In this document: positions 25,521-33,451 of the stretch, in pieces
Layout of the letters: each line of letters opens with the position of its first letter
Numbering within the stretch: the first letter of the stretch is position 1
NCBI GenBank assembly: GCA_050949645.1
Contig: JBMNGC010000001.1
Coordinates: 1,984,001 to 2,048,000, forward strand
Source: RUG369 sp050949645
GTDB taxonomy: Bacteria; Planctomycetota; Planctomycetia; Pirellulales; Thermoguttaceae
Length of the DNA: 64,000 nt
Direction: 5' to 3'
Translations under genes and position numbers: made by a program
Notes under the pieces: generated by a model
What the model was told of the DNA's origin: nothing
Seen by the model: only the letters and a program-made list of their open reading frames with translations
Databases searched by the model: none

Positions 25521-26585
25521 ATGAAAGTCCCGCTTTCACAGCTCGCCGCCCTGGTCGGCGGCGACGTTGTCGGCGACGCTGACGCTATGATCGAAAAGTC
25601 AGCGCCGCTTCATACCGCCGACGAACATTCGATTACTTTTGCTGAAAAACCAGAAAAATTAGACTGGAACCTTGCGACGCGCGCGCGCGCCGTCGTTCTT
25701 CCTAAAGGACGCAACGCCGGGGTGCCCGAGAGTTTCGCACAGCTCCTTGTCGACGATCCGAAAGCCGCTTTCGAGGCGATCGCCGCCTTCTTTCATCCGC
25801 ACGTGGAGACGATCGCTAAGGGCGTCTCTGACAAGGCGTACGTCGCCCCGACCGCAAAGCTCGGACGCGACGTCTCGATTGGTCCCTTCGCAACGATTGG
25901 CGATAACGTCTCGCTTGGCGACGGCGTGAAGATCTACCCCGGCGTCGTCCTGATGGCGAACGTCGTCGTCGGCGCCAACACGACGATATTCCCGAACGCG
26001 GTCGTCTACGAAAATTGCCGGATAGGCGCAGACTGTATTCTTCACGCAAATTGCGTCCTCGGCGCCTATGGATTCGGCTACGATTCCTCCTCGGGCGAGC
26101 ATCTCCTCACGTCGCAGTACGGCTCGGTCGTCGTCGGCGACAACGTTGAAATCGGCGCCTGCGCGACGATTGACCGCGCCTCCTACGACGCGACTTATAT
26201 CGGCGACGGCACAAAGATCGACAACCACGTCATGATCGCGCATAACTGTAAAATTGGCAACCGCAACATGTTATGCGCAAGCTCCGGGGTCGCGGGAAGC
26301 GTCGCGACCGGAGATTACGTCGTCATGGCGGGTCGCGTAGGGGTCCGCGACCACATTACGATCGGAACTGGGGCGGTCCTCGGCGCGATGGCGGGCGTTA
26401 TGAGCAGCGTCCCCGACAACGCCAAGATCGTCGGCATTCCGGCGACCCCCGAGAAGGAGCAGATGCGCAAGCAGGTCGCGCTCTCGAGGCTTCCTGACAC
26501 GCAAAAGGAAGTGCGCGCGCTCCGAAAAGAAATGACTGCGCTCCAAGCGCGACTCGACGCGCTTGCGCCAACCGACCGTCAGTAA
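25521..26585 (+). CDS. lpxD: UDP-3-O-acylglucosamine N-acyltransferase
   Basis: Third step of lipid A synthesis: transfers an R-3-hydroxyacyl chain from ACP to the 2-amino group of UDP-3-O-acylglucosamine. An N-terminal uridine-binding domain (to about residue 100) is followed by a left-handed beta helix of hexapeptide repeats (about 105-290) with the catalytic-histidine segment IDNHVMIAHNCKIG. The C-terminus is a short coiled coil. It is 354 aa, the normal length. GAGGAA lies about 10 nt before the ATG. lpxI follows after 75 nt, so two lipid A enzymes are paired, strong evidence for a lipopolysaccharide-bearing outer membrane. Confidence 0.96.
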   Translation: MKVPLSQLAALVGGDVVGDADAMIEKSAPLHTADEHSITFAEKPEKLDWNLATRARAVVLPKGRNAGVPESFAQLLVDDPKAAFEAIAAFFHPHVETIAKGVSDKAYVAPTAKLGRDVSIGPFATIGDNVSLGDGVKIYPGVVLMANVVVGANTTIFPNAVVYENCRIGADCILHANCVLGAYGFGYDSSSGEHLLTSQYGSVVVGDNVEIGACATIDRASYDATYIGDGTKIDNHVMIAHNCKIGNRNMLCASSGVAGSVATGDYVVMAGRVGVRDHITIGTGAVLGAMAGVMSSVPDNAKIVGIPATPEKEQMRKQVALSRLPDTQKEVRALRKEMTALQARLDALAPTDRQ

Positions 26586-26660
26586 TGGTTTGCGGCCGCG
26601 ACGCGTCTCGACCTTGCGCCACGACGCGTTTCACGCCGCGTATTCTCGATTGGAGACGCC

Positions 26661-27611
26661 TTGCATCACGGCGACACGACAGCGCCACCGCGCTCCGAAG
26701 AGCTCGATCTTTCGAAGATCAAGCGGATAGGACTTATTGCCGGCTGGGGCCGTTTCCCCATCGTTCTTGCGGAGACGCTCAAGGCGGCCGGACGAGAAGT
26801 CGTATGCCTTGGCGTCCCCGACCACGCCGATCCGTGCCTCAAAGATATTTGCGACGTCTTCCGTTACATGGGGCTCGGGAAATTCGGCAAAGCGACCAAT
26901 TTCTTTCACCGACATGGCGTTCGCCACGCCACCATGGCGGGTAAATTCCATAAGATTCGACTTTACGACCCCGGCTTTCTCTGGCGACAGGCGCCCGATT
27001 TCTACACGATCCGTTTTTTCGCCACCCATTTCCTTTTCCGTCGCAGCGACTGCAAGGACGATTCGCTTCTCATGACGGTCGTTCGCGCATTCGAAAATCG
27101 CGGCGTCACCATGGCCGCCGGCGTCGACTTTGCACCGGAGCTACTCGTGGAACGACAATTATTTACAAAACGCGCCCCCACGCCCGCGCAATGGCAGGAC
27201 ATTCTCTTCGGCTGGAAAATTGCACGAGAGATGGGGCGACTCGACATTGGACAAAGCGTCTACATTAAGAACCGCGCGGTCCTGGCGGTCGAGGCGATTG
27301 AAGGGACCGACGAGGCGATCAAACGCGCCGGAACCCTCTGTAAGAGCGGTAAATTCGTCATCGTCAAGGTTGCCAAACCATTCCAGGACATGCGCTTTGA
27401 CGTCCCGACCGTGGGACCGCGCACCATCAGGATCATGGCGGAAGCGGGCGCCCAGGTGCTCGCGATCGAAGCCAAAAAGACAATCTTTCTCGACCCTGAA
27501 GAGGCGATTAAGATCGCCGACGCTCACAAGATATCGATCGTCGCGCTCATCGAAGACGACCTCAATCTCCCTGCCAACGTGCTCGCGAGCGGTCAGTGGG
27601 CAGGCGCGTAA
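26661..27611 (+). CDS. lpxI: UDP-2,3-diacylglucosamine pyrophosphatase LpxI (TTG start)
   Basis: Hydrolyses UDP-2,3-diacylglucosamine to lipid X and UMP, replacing LpxH in bacteria that lack it (DUF1009 family). The N-terminal half begins IGLIAGWGRFPIVLAETL; the C-terminal half holds the catalytic region SVYIKNRAVLAVEAIEGTDEAIKRAG and GPRTIRIMAEAGAQVLAIEA. The protein starts at TTG (26661), supported by TTGGAG six bases upstream, and is 316 aa with about 20 extra N-terminal residues relative to the family core. Co-directional with and 75 nt after lpxD. Confidence 0.95.
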   Translation: MHHGDTTAPPRSEELDLSKIKRIGLIAGWGRFPIVLAETLKAAGREVVCLGVPDHADPCLKDICDVFRYMGLGKFGKATNFFHRHGVRHATMAGKFHKIRLYDPGFLWRQAPDFYTIRFFATHFLFRRSDCKDDSLLMTVVRAFENRGVTMAAGVDFAPELLVERQLFTKRAPTPAQWQDILFGWKIAREMGRLDIGQSVYIKNRAVLAVEAIEGTDEAIKRAGTLCKSGKFVIVKVAKPFQDMRFDVPTVGPRTIRIMAEAGAQVLAIEAKKTIFLDPEEAIKIADAHKISIVALIEDDLNLPANVLASGQWAGA

Positions 27612-27775
27612 CGCGACGCTCCCCTTACCCGTTTTGGCCGTTGCGTCGGGGCAGCGACTCGCGCGCGGTCGGTTCACCATCCTTTTTCATCGGCGCGTAG
27701 CCAGGATTTGGCGCCAGAACGCCGTCCGGTTGCTCGACGAAGTCGACGCGCCGACCCTTTCGATAGAGGCGTTCT

Positions 27776-28675
27776 ATGAAATCTAATCCTATCGTTGCAT
27801 TTCTCGTCGTTATCGCTTTTCTTACCTCGGCGGCGGCCGACGCGTTTGAAGTCGTGAATCTCTGGCCCGACACGCCCCCGGGCGACAAGGCGGAACAGTA
27901 TCAAGATTCGGGCGGCGAATGGTATACTCCGCGCCTCGAATTCTGGCGTCCGGAAAATCAGAAGACCGACGCGTGCATTATCATTTGTTGCGGCGGAGCG
28001 TACAACGGAGTCGCCTATGAAATCGAGGGCGTCATGCCGCGCGATTTCTTTACGGAAAATGGGATCGCCGTGTGCATGCTCTGGTATCGCACCCCTCGTC
28101 GGCCCGGCGTTGCAAAGCATTTCGCGCCATGGCAAGACGTCCAGCGCGCGATTCGCATCGTACGTTCCAACGCGGAGGAATGGGGTATCGATCCGAACAA
28201 GATCGGGGTCATGGGCTTCTCGGCGGGCGGCCACCTCACGCTCATGGCCGCGACCTCGAGCATGACAAAGACGTACGAGCCGGTCGACGAGCGCGACGAT
28301 CTTCCCTGCAACGTGAACTTTGCGATACCCGTCTATCCCGCCTATGTCCTTGACGACGGAGTCGACGGCGAAAATACCGAACAAGGTAACGACGCGCAGA
28401 TCGTTGAGGACTTCGCGTTCGACGCGCAGACGCCGCCGATGTGCTTCATCCACGGCGACGGCGACGGATATTCTGCAATGGCGTCGGTCATGTGCTACCG
28501 TCAGCTTCGCAAGATGGGCATTCCCGGCGAGCTCCATATATATGCATACGTGAATCACGCGTTCTTCAACTGCGGCCCCGACGCGCCGATCCGCAAGTAT
28601 CCCCAGCGCGTTTACGAATGGCTCCAGACCCTTGAAATCATCGAAGCGCCCGAGGCTGCGAAAGTTCAGCGTTAG
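27776..28675 (+). CDS. Secreted alpha/beta-hydrolase, acetyl-esterase-like
   Basis: A 299-residue exported esterase-type hydrolase. The signal peptide ends near AAADA-FE (residue 23). The nucleophile Ser is in GFSAGGH (near residue 147), the acid in HGDGDGYSA, and the catalytic His in VNHAFF. The oxyanion segment reads CCGGAYNG where family members usually have PGGGY or HGGG. The BD-FAE/AxeA-like esterases of planctomycetes, which deacetylate plant or algal polysaccharides, have this architecture. Substrate is inferred. AGAGGC precedes the ATG. It lies 164 nt after lpxI but has no functional tie to it. Confidence 0.87.
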   Translation: MKSNPIVAFLVVIAFLTSAAADAFEVVNLWPDTPPGDKAEQYQDSGGEWYTPRLEFWRPENQKTDACIIICCGGAYNGVAYEIEGVMPRDFFTENGIAVCMLWYRTPRRPGVAKHFAPWQDVQRAIRIVRSNAEEWGIDPNKIGVMGFSAGGHLTLMAATSSMTKTYEPVDERDDLPCNVNFAIPVYPAYVLDDGVDGENTEQGNDAQIVEDFAFDAQTPPMCFIHGDGDGYSAMASVMCYRQLRKMGIPGELHIYAYVNHAFFNCGPDAPIRKYPQRVYEWLQTLEIIEAPEAAKVQR

Positions 28676-28707
28676 CGTGGAAGGAACCGGTATTTGCGGT
28701 CATACGC

Positions 28708-28745
28708 CGCAGACGCTCGGCGCGCCTTTATGTGCGCCGTCTGCG
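28708..28745. other. GC-rich hairpin downstream of the hydrolase
   Basis: CGCAGA...CGGCGC (28708-28723) pairs with GCGCCG-TCTGCG (28734-28745) with a 4-nt bulge. There is no U-tract after it, so it may be a factor-dependent stop or mRNA-stabilising structure rather than an intrinsic terminator. Confidence 0.4.
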
Positions 28746-28934
28746 TAAAATCGCTAATTTACGAACGTTTTTAGGAAGTGTTCGACGCAACAGTTGATTC
28801 TCTACAGTCTCTCGCGTATACTTGTTCTGTTGAGACGTCGTCTGAGCGTCCTGGATTCGCGTCGTTCCATCGACCGGCTCGTACGACTTGATGATTTATA
28901 AATCTTTGACAGTTATACTCCTCGGGGGTCACAA

Positions 28935-30206
28935 ATGAAAAAGGTTCGCACCCAATTAAGCCGTCGCGCGTTTTTGACGACCTCGGCGACGGGCGTTATC
29001 GCCGCTCCGCTTCTCATGTCTGGTCGCGTCTTCGGATTCGACGGCGGAGTCGCGCCGAGTAATAAGATTCGCTTGTTCCATATCGGTATGGGCAATCGTG
29101 GCAACGAACTTCTCGGCGGTTTTCTCGGCAACCCTAATTACCATGTCGTAGGCGTTTCCGACTGCTATCAAGCTCACCTTGACCGCGCGGCCGACCGCGT
29201 CAACGAACGCTATGGCAATAGCGACGCGGTTAAGCTCTCGCATTATGAAGACGCGCTCATCCGCGACGATTTCGACGCGGTCGTCTGCGCATGCCCCGAC
29301 CACTGGCACACGAAGGTCTCCGTTGAGGCCTGCCAGGCGGGTAAGGACGTCTACTGCGAAAAACCGCTGACCCTCACGCTCCAGGAATCGCGACTCATCG
29401 TTAAGGCGGCGCGTAAGTACAACCGCGTCTGCACGAGCGGAAGCCAGCGCGTTATGGAGGACTACGGGTACATGGCGCCGATTATCCAGAGCGGCGCGAT
29501 CGGCGAGGTCAAAGAAGTTTACGCCGGACTCGGCAATCCTCCGATTCACTGCTATCTTCCGGAACAGCCGATCCCCGAGGGGTTCGACTGGGATCGCTGG
29601 CAGGGTCAGGCGCCGATCGCTCCGTACAACAGCGAACGATGCTCCGGCAACTACGGCGGCGGATGGCGACACTTTACGGAATACGGCAACGGCTTCCTCG
29701 CCGACTGGGGCGCCCACAAGTTTGGCGGCGCCATGTATATTCTCGGCGTCGACGATGAAGAGCCGGTCGAGCTCACCCCGCCGGGTTACGAAGGTCAGGA
29801 ATACGCCTGCGCGACATTCAAGAACGGCGTCAAAATGTACCACGCCTGGAACGGTCCGCACGACATTACCTTCGTCGGCACGGAAGGCGAGTTCCGTCAT
29901 TCTGGCGATCGTCGCATGGCGGCGAAGATTCGTCCTCTCCACGCGGTCGAGCTGCGACGTTATGCCGGCGGCGCGACGTCGATCGCCGACGATTTCGCGT
30001 TCTGCGTCCGCAATCGCGTTCGTCCTTTCCAGGACTTCGTCTACGGCGCGTGCACCGCGTCCCTCTGTCAGCTCCTCGCGATCGTTCACAAGCTCAATCG
30101 CAAGCTGATCTGGGACGCCGAAAACTGTCGTTTTGTCGACGACGAAGAAGCGACGCGTCATGTCGCGCGTCCGCAGCGTTATCCGTACGTCATTCCTGAA
30201 GTCTGA
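28935..30206 (+). CDS. Tat-exported Gfo/Idh/MocA family oxidoreductase
   Basis: A 423-residue NAD(P)-dependent sugar oxidoreductase type. A twin-arginine signal (LSRRAFLTTSATGVIAAP) directs folded export. The Rossmann part has IGMGNRGNE and the cofactor/substrate motif CEKPL, typical of the family, after CPDHWHTKVSVEACQAGK. The C-terminal beta-sheet domain follows, with DWGAHKF supplying a conserved His. Planctomycetes carry dozens of such secreted paralogs, thought to act on sugars or inositols in the periplasm. The precise reaction is unknown. A TTGACA at 28908-28913 lies too close to the start to be its promoter. Confidence 0.92.
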   Translation: MKKVRTQLSRRAFLTTSATGVIAAPLLMSGRVFGFDGGVAPSNKIRLFHIGMGNRGNELLGGFLGNPNYHVVGVSDCYQAHLDRAADRVNERYGNSDAVKLSHYEDALIRDDFDAVVCACPDHWHTKVSVEACQAGKDVYCEKPLTLTLQESRLIVKAARKYNRVCTSGSQRVMEDYGYMAPIIQSGAIGEVKEVYAGLGNPPIHCYLPEQPIPEGFDWDRWQGQAPIAPYNSERCSGNYGGGWRHFTEYGNGFLADWGAHKFGGAMYILGVDDEEPVELTPPGYEGQEYACATFKNGVKMYHAWNGPHDITFVGTEGEFRHSGDRRMAAKIRPLHAVELRRYAGGATSIADDFAFCVRNRVRPFQDFVYGACTASLCQLLAIVHKLNRKLIWDAENCRFVDDEEATRHVARPQRYPYVIPEV

Positions 30207-30289
30207 CGTTCAGTCCCGATGTTTAACCAAGAACGAAGCGCATCTTCAGATTCGCTCTGAACTCGCGCATGAGATATTAGAGGAAACCA

Positions 30290-32005
30290 ATGAAAGCTAA
30301 CTGGAAAACGATCGGGCTGTGCCTCGCTGCAACGCTCGCGCTCTTTGTTTATTCGGCGCCGATCTTCGCTCAGGACGCCGCCGCGCAATTCGCCCAGTGG
30401 GCGCCGAAAATGACGCCAGAAGACTGGACCAACGGCGACCAGATTAATGAGATGAAGGACGCCCAGCAGGGCTGGATGAACTACTGCCTCCAGAACGTCG
30501 ACGATCGCGACGCGACGCTTACGATTATGCTCGACGCGCTCAACGAGGATTATCCCGTCGCCACGAAGGGATGGCTGCTCCATATCCTCGGCTGGACCGG
30601 CAACGACTCCTGCGTCGACGGGATCGCCGCGTTCCTTGACAGCGACGACGCTACTCTCTTTGACGAATCGGCGCGCGCGCTCGCGGAGATCGCCTCTGAT
30701 AAAGCGATCGACGCGCTGAAAGCGGCGCAGGCCGCGTCCGACACGCCCGAAAAGTTCGGACCCTACATTGACGCTCGCGACGTCGACGTCTCGATTGGAA
30801 TCGAGTCTGAATTCCCGATGGCGCTCCCCTACGTTTCTGAAGCGGATTACGACGCGTACATGGAGAAGTACGATTCGCTTTCCGACGACGACAAAGCGCG
30901 CGCGCTCGCGTCGCTTCGCGTTCGCCAGGATAAGAAATACGTTCAGCTTGCCGCCGACGCCGCTGAAAGCGACAATCGCGAGCTCCAGCTCGCCGGCGTC
31001 GTCGCGCTTGAAAAGATCGCGTCCGCCAAGGAATGCGACGTTCTTTATCAGCAGCTTCCGAAATTCGATCGCCGCATCGTTGAGACGGCGCTGATGAACG
31101 TTCCGGGCAAGGAATTTGACGCCGTCGTCGTCGAGGCGCTCAAGACGGAAAAGGACGGCGCGAACCTCGCGTCCCTCGCCAAGGTCGTCGCTGCGCGTAA
31201 TATTCCCGGCGAAGTCGCGACCCTGCTGACGCTTGCGAATCAGGACGACAGTCCCGCGCGCGTCGAGCTTCTCGCCGCTGCGGAACAAATCGCGACGAAA
31301 GAGAATATCGCTGATTTTGTTAACGCGTACCTCGCTATGAGACGCGGTGGCGAACGCGACCGCGTCGAGCAGATCATCTCGCGCCTCTGCGAAGGCGACG
31401 CGACGCCCGTCGTGCAGATGATGAACAACCAGAACGGTCCTCAGATCTTCCTGCTCCTGGGTCGCATCGGGGGCGACGCCGCGCTCGAAACGATCGAGAA
31501 GGGACTCGCCACGAACAATCCGCAGATGATCGCGCTCTCCGTTCGCGCGCTGAGCAACTGGCCTAACGCCGTCGTCTGGGAAAAGCTCCTTGAGGTCGCT
31601 AAGAACACGAGCTATCCTGATTCGATCCGCCTTCAGGCGCTCCGCGCGTTCATCCGCGTCATCTCGCTGCCGGACGACAGGGACGGCATTGACATGTCCG
31701 ACGAGGAGAAGCTCGCCAACCTGAAGACGGCGTTTGAACTCGCCACGCGCGACGAAGAACGCAACTTCGTCCTCGAACGCGTCGGTTCGGTCCGCATCCC
31801 CGACTCCGCTCGCTACGCGCTTGAGTATACGGACGTTCCGGAACTCTCCGACAGAGCGCTCAACGCGATCCTTGATCTTGCGCACCAGGACTTCCTCCGC
31901 AAGCAGGATCCGGACCTCTTCCGCGAGGCGCTCGGCGTCGTTATCGAAAAGGGTAACGAAGGTCAGGTTGACCGCGCTAAGGGATATTTGAGCAATATTC
32001 GCTGA
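30290..32005 (+). CDS. Secreted HEAT-like helical repeat protein
   Basis: A 571-residue exported protein: a signal peptide ends at APIFAQ-DA (residue 27-28). The rest is a series of paired helices in the HEAT/armadillo style (e.g. DGIAAFLDSDDATLFDESARALAEIAS, ELQLAGVVALEKIASA, PQMIALSVRALSNW), without cysteines of heme motifs or catalytic signatures. Such solenoids act as binding scaffolds. It follows the Tat-exported oxidoreductase by 83 nt with AGAGGAAA before the ATG, so the two may be one transcript, ended by the strong terminator at 32035-32071. Function unknown. Confidence 0.85.
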   Translation: MKANWKTIGLCLAATLALFVYSAPIFAQDAAAQFAQWAPKMTPEDWTNGDQINEMKDAQQGWMNYCLQNVDDRDATLTIMLDALNEDYPVATKGWLLHILGWTGNDSCVDGIAAFLDSDDATLFDESARALAEIASDKAIDALKAAQAASDTPEKFGPYIDARDVDVSIGIESEFPMALPYVSEADYDAYMEKYDSLSDDDKARALASLRVRQDKKYVQLAADAAESDNRELQLAGVVALEKIASAKECDVLYQQLPKFDRRIVETALMNVPGKEFDAVVVEALKTEKDGANLASLAKVVAARNIPGEVATLLTLANQDDSPARVELLAAAEQIATKENIADFVNAYLAMRRGGERDRVEQIISRLCEGDATPVVQMMNNQNGPQIFLLLGRIGGDAALETIEKGLATNNPQMIALSVRALSNWPNAVVWEKLLEVAKNTSYPDSIRLQALRAFIRVISLPDDRDGIDMSDEEKLANLKTAFELATRDEERNFVLERVGSVRIPDSARYALEYTDVPELSDRALNAILDLAHQDFLRKQDPDLFREALGVVIEKGNEGQVDRAKGYLSNIR

Positions 32006-32034
32006 ACGCTGAACGCGTCTCAGTAGAAACAAGA

Positions 32035-32071
32035 CCGGCGCTCGCGGGCAATCTGCGAGCGCCGGTTTTTT
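32035..32071 (+). terminator. Intrinsic terminator (bidirectional potential)
   Basis: A perfect 11-bp stem CCGGCGCTCGC (32035-32045) / GCGAGCGCCGG (32055-32065), followed by six T residues (32066-32071). Upstream A-rich sequence lets it also serve the converging minus-strand gene. Confidence 0.9.
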
Positions 32072-32080
32072 ATCGCCGCG

Positions 32081-33379
32081 TCATTGGCGCGCGCGGCGAC
32101 GAAGTTCGGTCGAGGAGACGTCGTCGATCGGCTCGTCGACAAATTCGCAGATCGCCGCGAGCGCGTCGGGGATCGCGGCGCGGAGCTCGTCAAAGGACTC
32201 GACGCGATCGTCGATTTTGCGGTTATAGACGAGGAGTTTCGTTTCGAGCTCGGCGAGGCGCGCGACGACCGCGTCGCGTTCCGCGACCGACCCGCGCTCA
32301 TATTTCGGGTCCGCGAGGCGCAAGATCGTATCGGCGCCGAGTATAAAGTTCGAGCGGGGCATGAGCTCCGCCTTTTCGATAAACCTCGGCGCGTTCGAGA
32401 CCCAGACGCTCGCGTTCGGAACCGCCGCGTCGAGCGCGTTGACGCGACGAAGGATTTCCAGCGCGTCGAGGGGCGGCTTGTCGACGTTGCGCGCCGACAG
32501 TTCGAATTCCGTCGTGACGCCGGTCCGTTGCGCCGAGAAGGTCGCCATTTCGACGTGTCCGCGGTGCGGAGGATTGAAGGAGCCCGGGAATATCGTATGA
32601 CGCGCGTCGTCGGTCTCGCGCGGCGCCGCGGCGAGGTTAGCGAGCGCGTCGCCGGGCGCGCCGTCGAGCGCGATCCTTTCATGATTCGAGAGGAGCGCGA
32701 CGTCGAGCTTGCCGCCTCGCCAGCGCAGGGCGCGAATCGTCGGCAACGCGTCGGCGACGGGACCGTAGAGGAAATCGGCGCTCGCGGAATCGAGGAGCGT
32801 CCATGAAATCGTCGAGGAATCGCCAGGCTTCGAGGGCGAATCGGAGAGAATCGGGAGCGCCGCGGTCTTTTCGCGCCACGGGGCGTCGTCGCGGTTTGAC
32901 AGTTTCTCAGCGGCGAAGGAGGCGGTCGAGAGGATGAAGTCGGCGGCGAGTCGTTCTTCCTCGCTGCGGTCGCGCGCGTTTTTCTCCAGCATGAGCGTCG
33001 CTGAAAAGACGCCCTTTCGCGCGACGACGGCGCAGTGGACGCGGTGCGGACCCTTCTTAGGGCGCTCGGAAACGAGAGACGCGGTCGCGCCGATTCCCAG
33101 GAGCGCGTCCTGATCGCTCGCCGGCTCGAGCGCGCGAGCGCGCGCGAAAGCGGAGGACGCGACGAGACGCGCGGTGACTTCGGAGCAGTAGCTTTCGGGC
33201 GGTTGGCCTAGAAACGCGTCGGTAGCGGCGGGGGAATATGGTACGCGCGCTTCGATAAGGGAGCCGGACGCGCCGGGAACCAAGAGATAATCGGAGATAA
33301 AGGTCGCGCCGCCGCCGGTGATCGACACAACAAATTTCAGCAACGACGCGCGGAATTTCAGAATCGCTTGCCTATTCAT
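32081..33379 (-). CDS. CinA-C-like / nicotinate-nucleotide-adenylyltransferase-like fusion
   Basis: A 432-residue two-domain protein. Residues about 15-165 resemble the CinA C-terminal domain (PncC, NMN deamidase): SITGGGATFISDYLLVPGAS aligns with the ESxTGG...PGAS start, then ARVPYS and GIGATASL in place of TGIAGP. Residues about 265-430 are a nucleotidylyltransferase domain with FPGSFNPPHRGH (HxGH), NFILGADT and the C-terminal SSTELR. Both activities belong to pyridine-nucleotide metabolism, so the fusion may deamidate NMN and adenylate the product, or be a repair/salvage enzyme. The CinA-C part is degenerate (ESCTGG is SITGGG), so its activity is doubtful. Confidence 0.82.
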   Translation of the reverse strand: MNRQAILKFRASLLKFVVSITGGGATFISDYLLVPGASGSLIEARVPYSPAATDAFLGQPPESYCSEVTARLVASSAFARARALEPASDQDALLGIGATASLVSERPKKGPHRVHCAVVARKGVFSATLMLEKNARDRSEEERLAADFILSTASFAAEKLSNRDDAPWREKTAALPILSDSPSKPGDSSTISWTLLDSASADFLYGPVADALPTIRALRWRGGKLDVALLSNHERIALDGAPGDALANLAAAPRETDDARHTIFPGSFNPPHRGHVEMATFSAQRTGVTTEFELSARNVDKPPLDALEILRRVNALDAAVPNASVWVSNAPRFIEKAELMPRSNFILGADTILRLADPKYERGSVAERDAVVARLAELETKLLVYNRKIDDRVESFDELRAAIPDALAAICEFVDEPIDDVSSTELRRRARQ

Positions 33380-33451
33380 AACGAAACCTGAGGGAATAGC
33401 GCGGCGTAGACCAACAATTTCGGCCGTCGCGCTCAGGTCGACTCGGCTGCG

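Noticed and set aside
28908..28913. Perfect TTGACA before the Tat-exported oxidoreductase
   Set aside because: Only 21 nt before the start codon and no -10 box at 16-18 nt; the corresponding position is TCACAA.
30179..32032. A 617-codon open frame antisense to the secreted helical-repeat gene
   Set aside because: GAC/GTC/GCG-rich codons make the opposite strand open by chance. The antisense product is Arg/Val/Asp-rich, has no signal or domain and no ribosome site; the plus-strand protein has a signal peptide and repeats. The same holds for long antisense frames at 28956-30161, 6176-7309 and 56310-57458.
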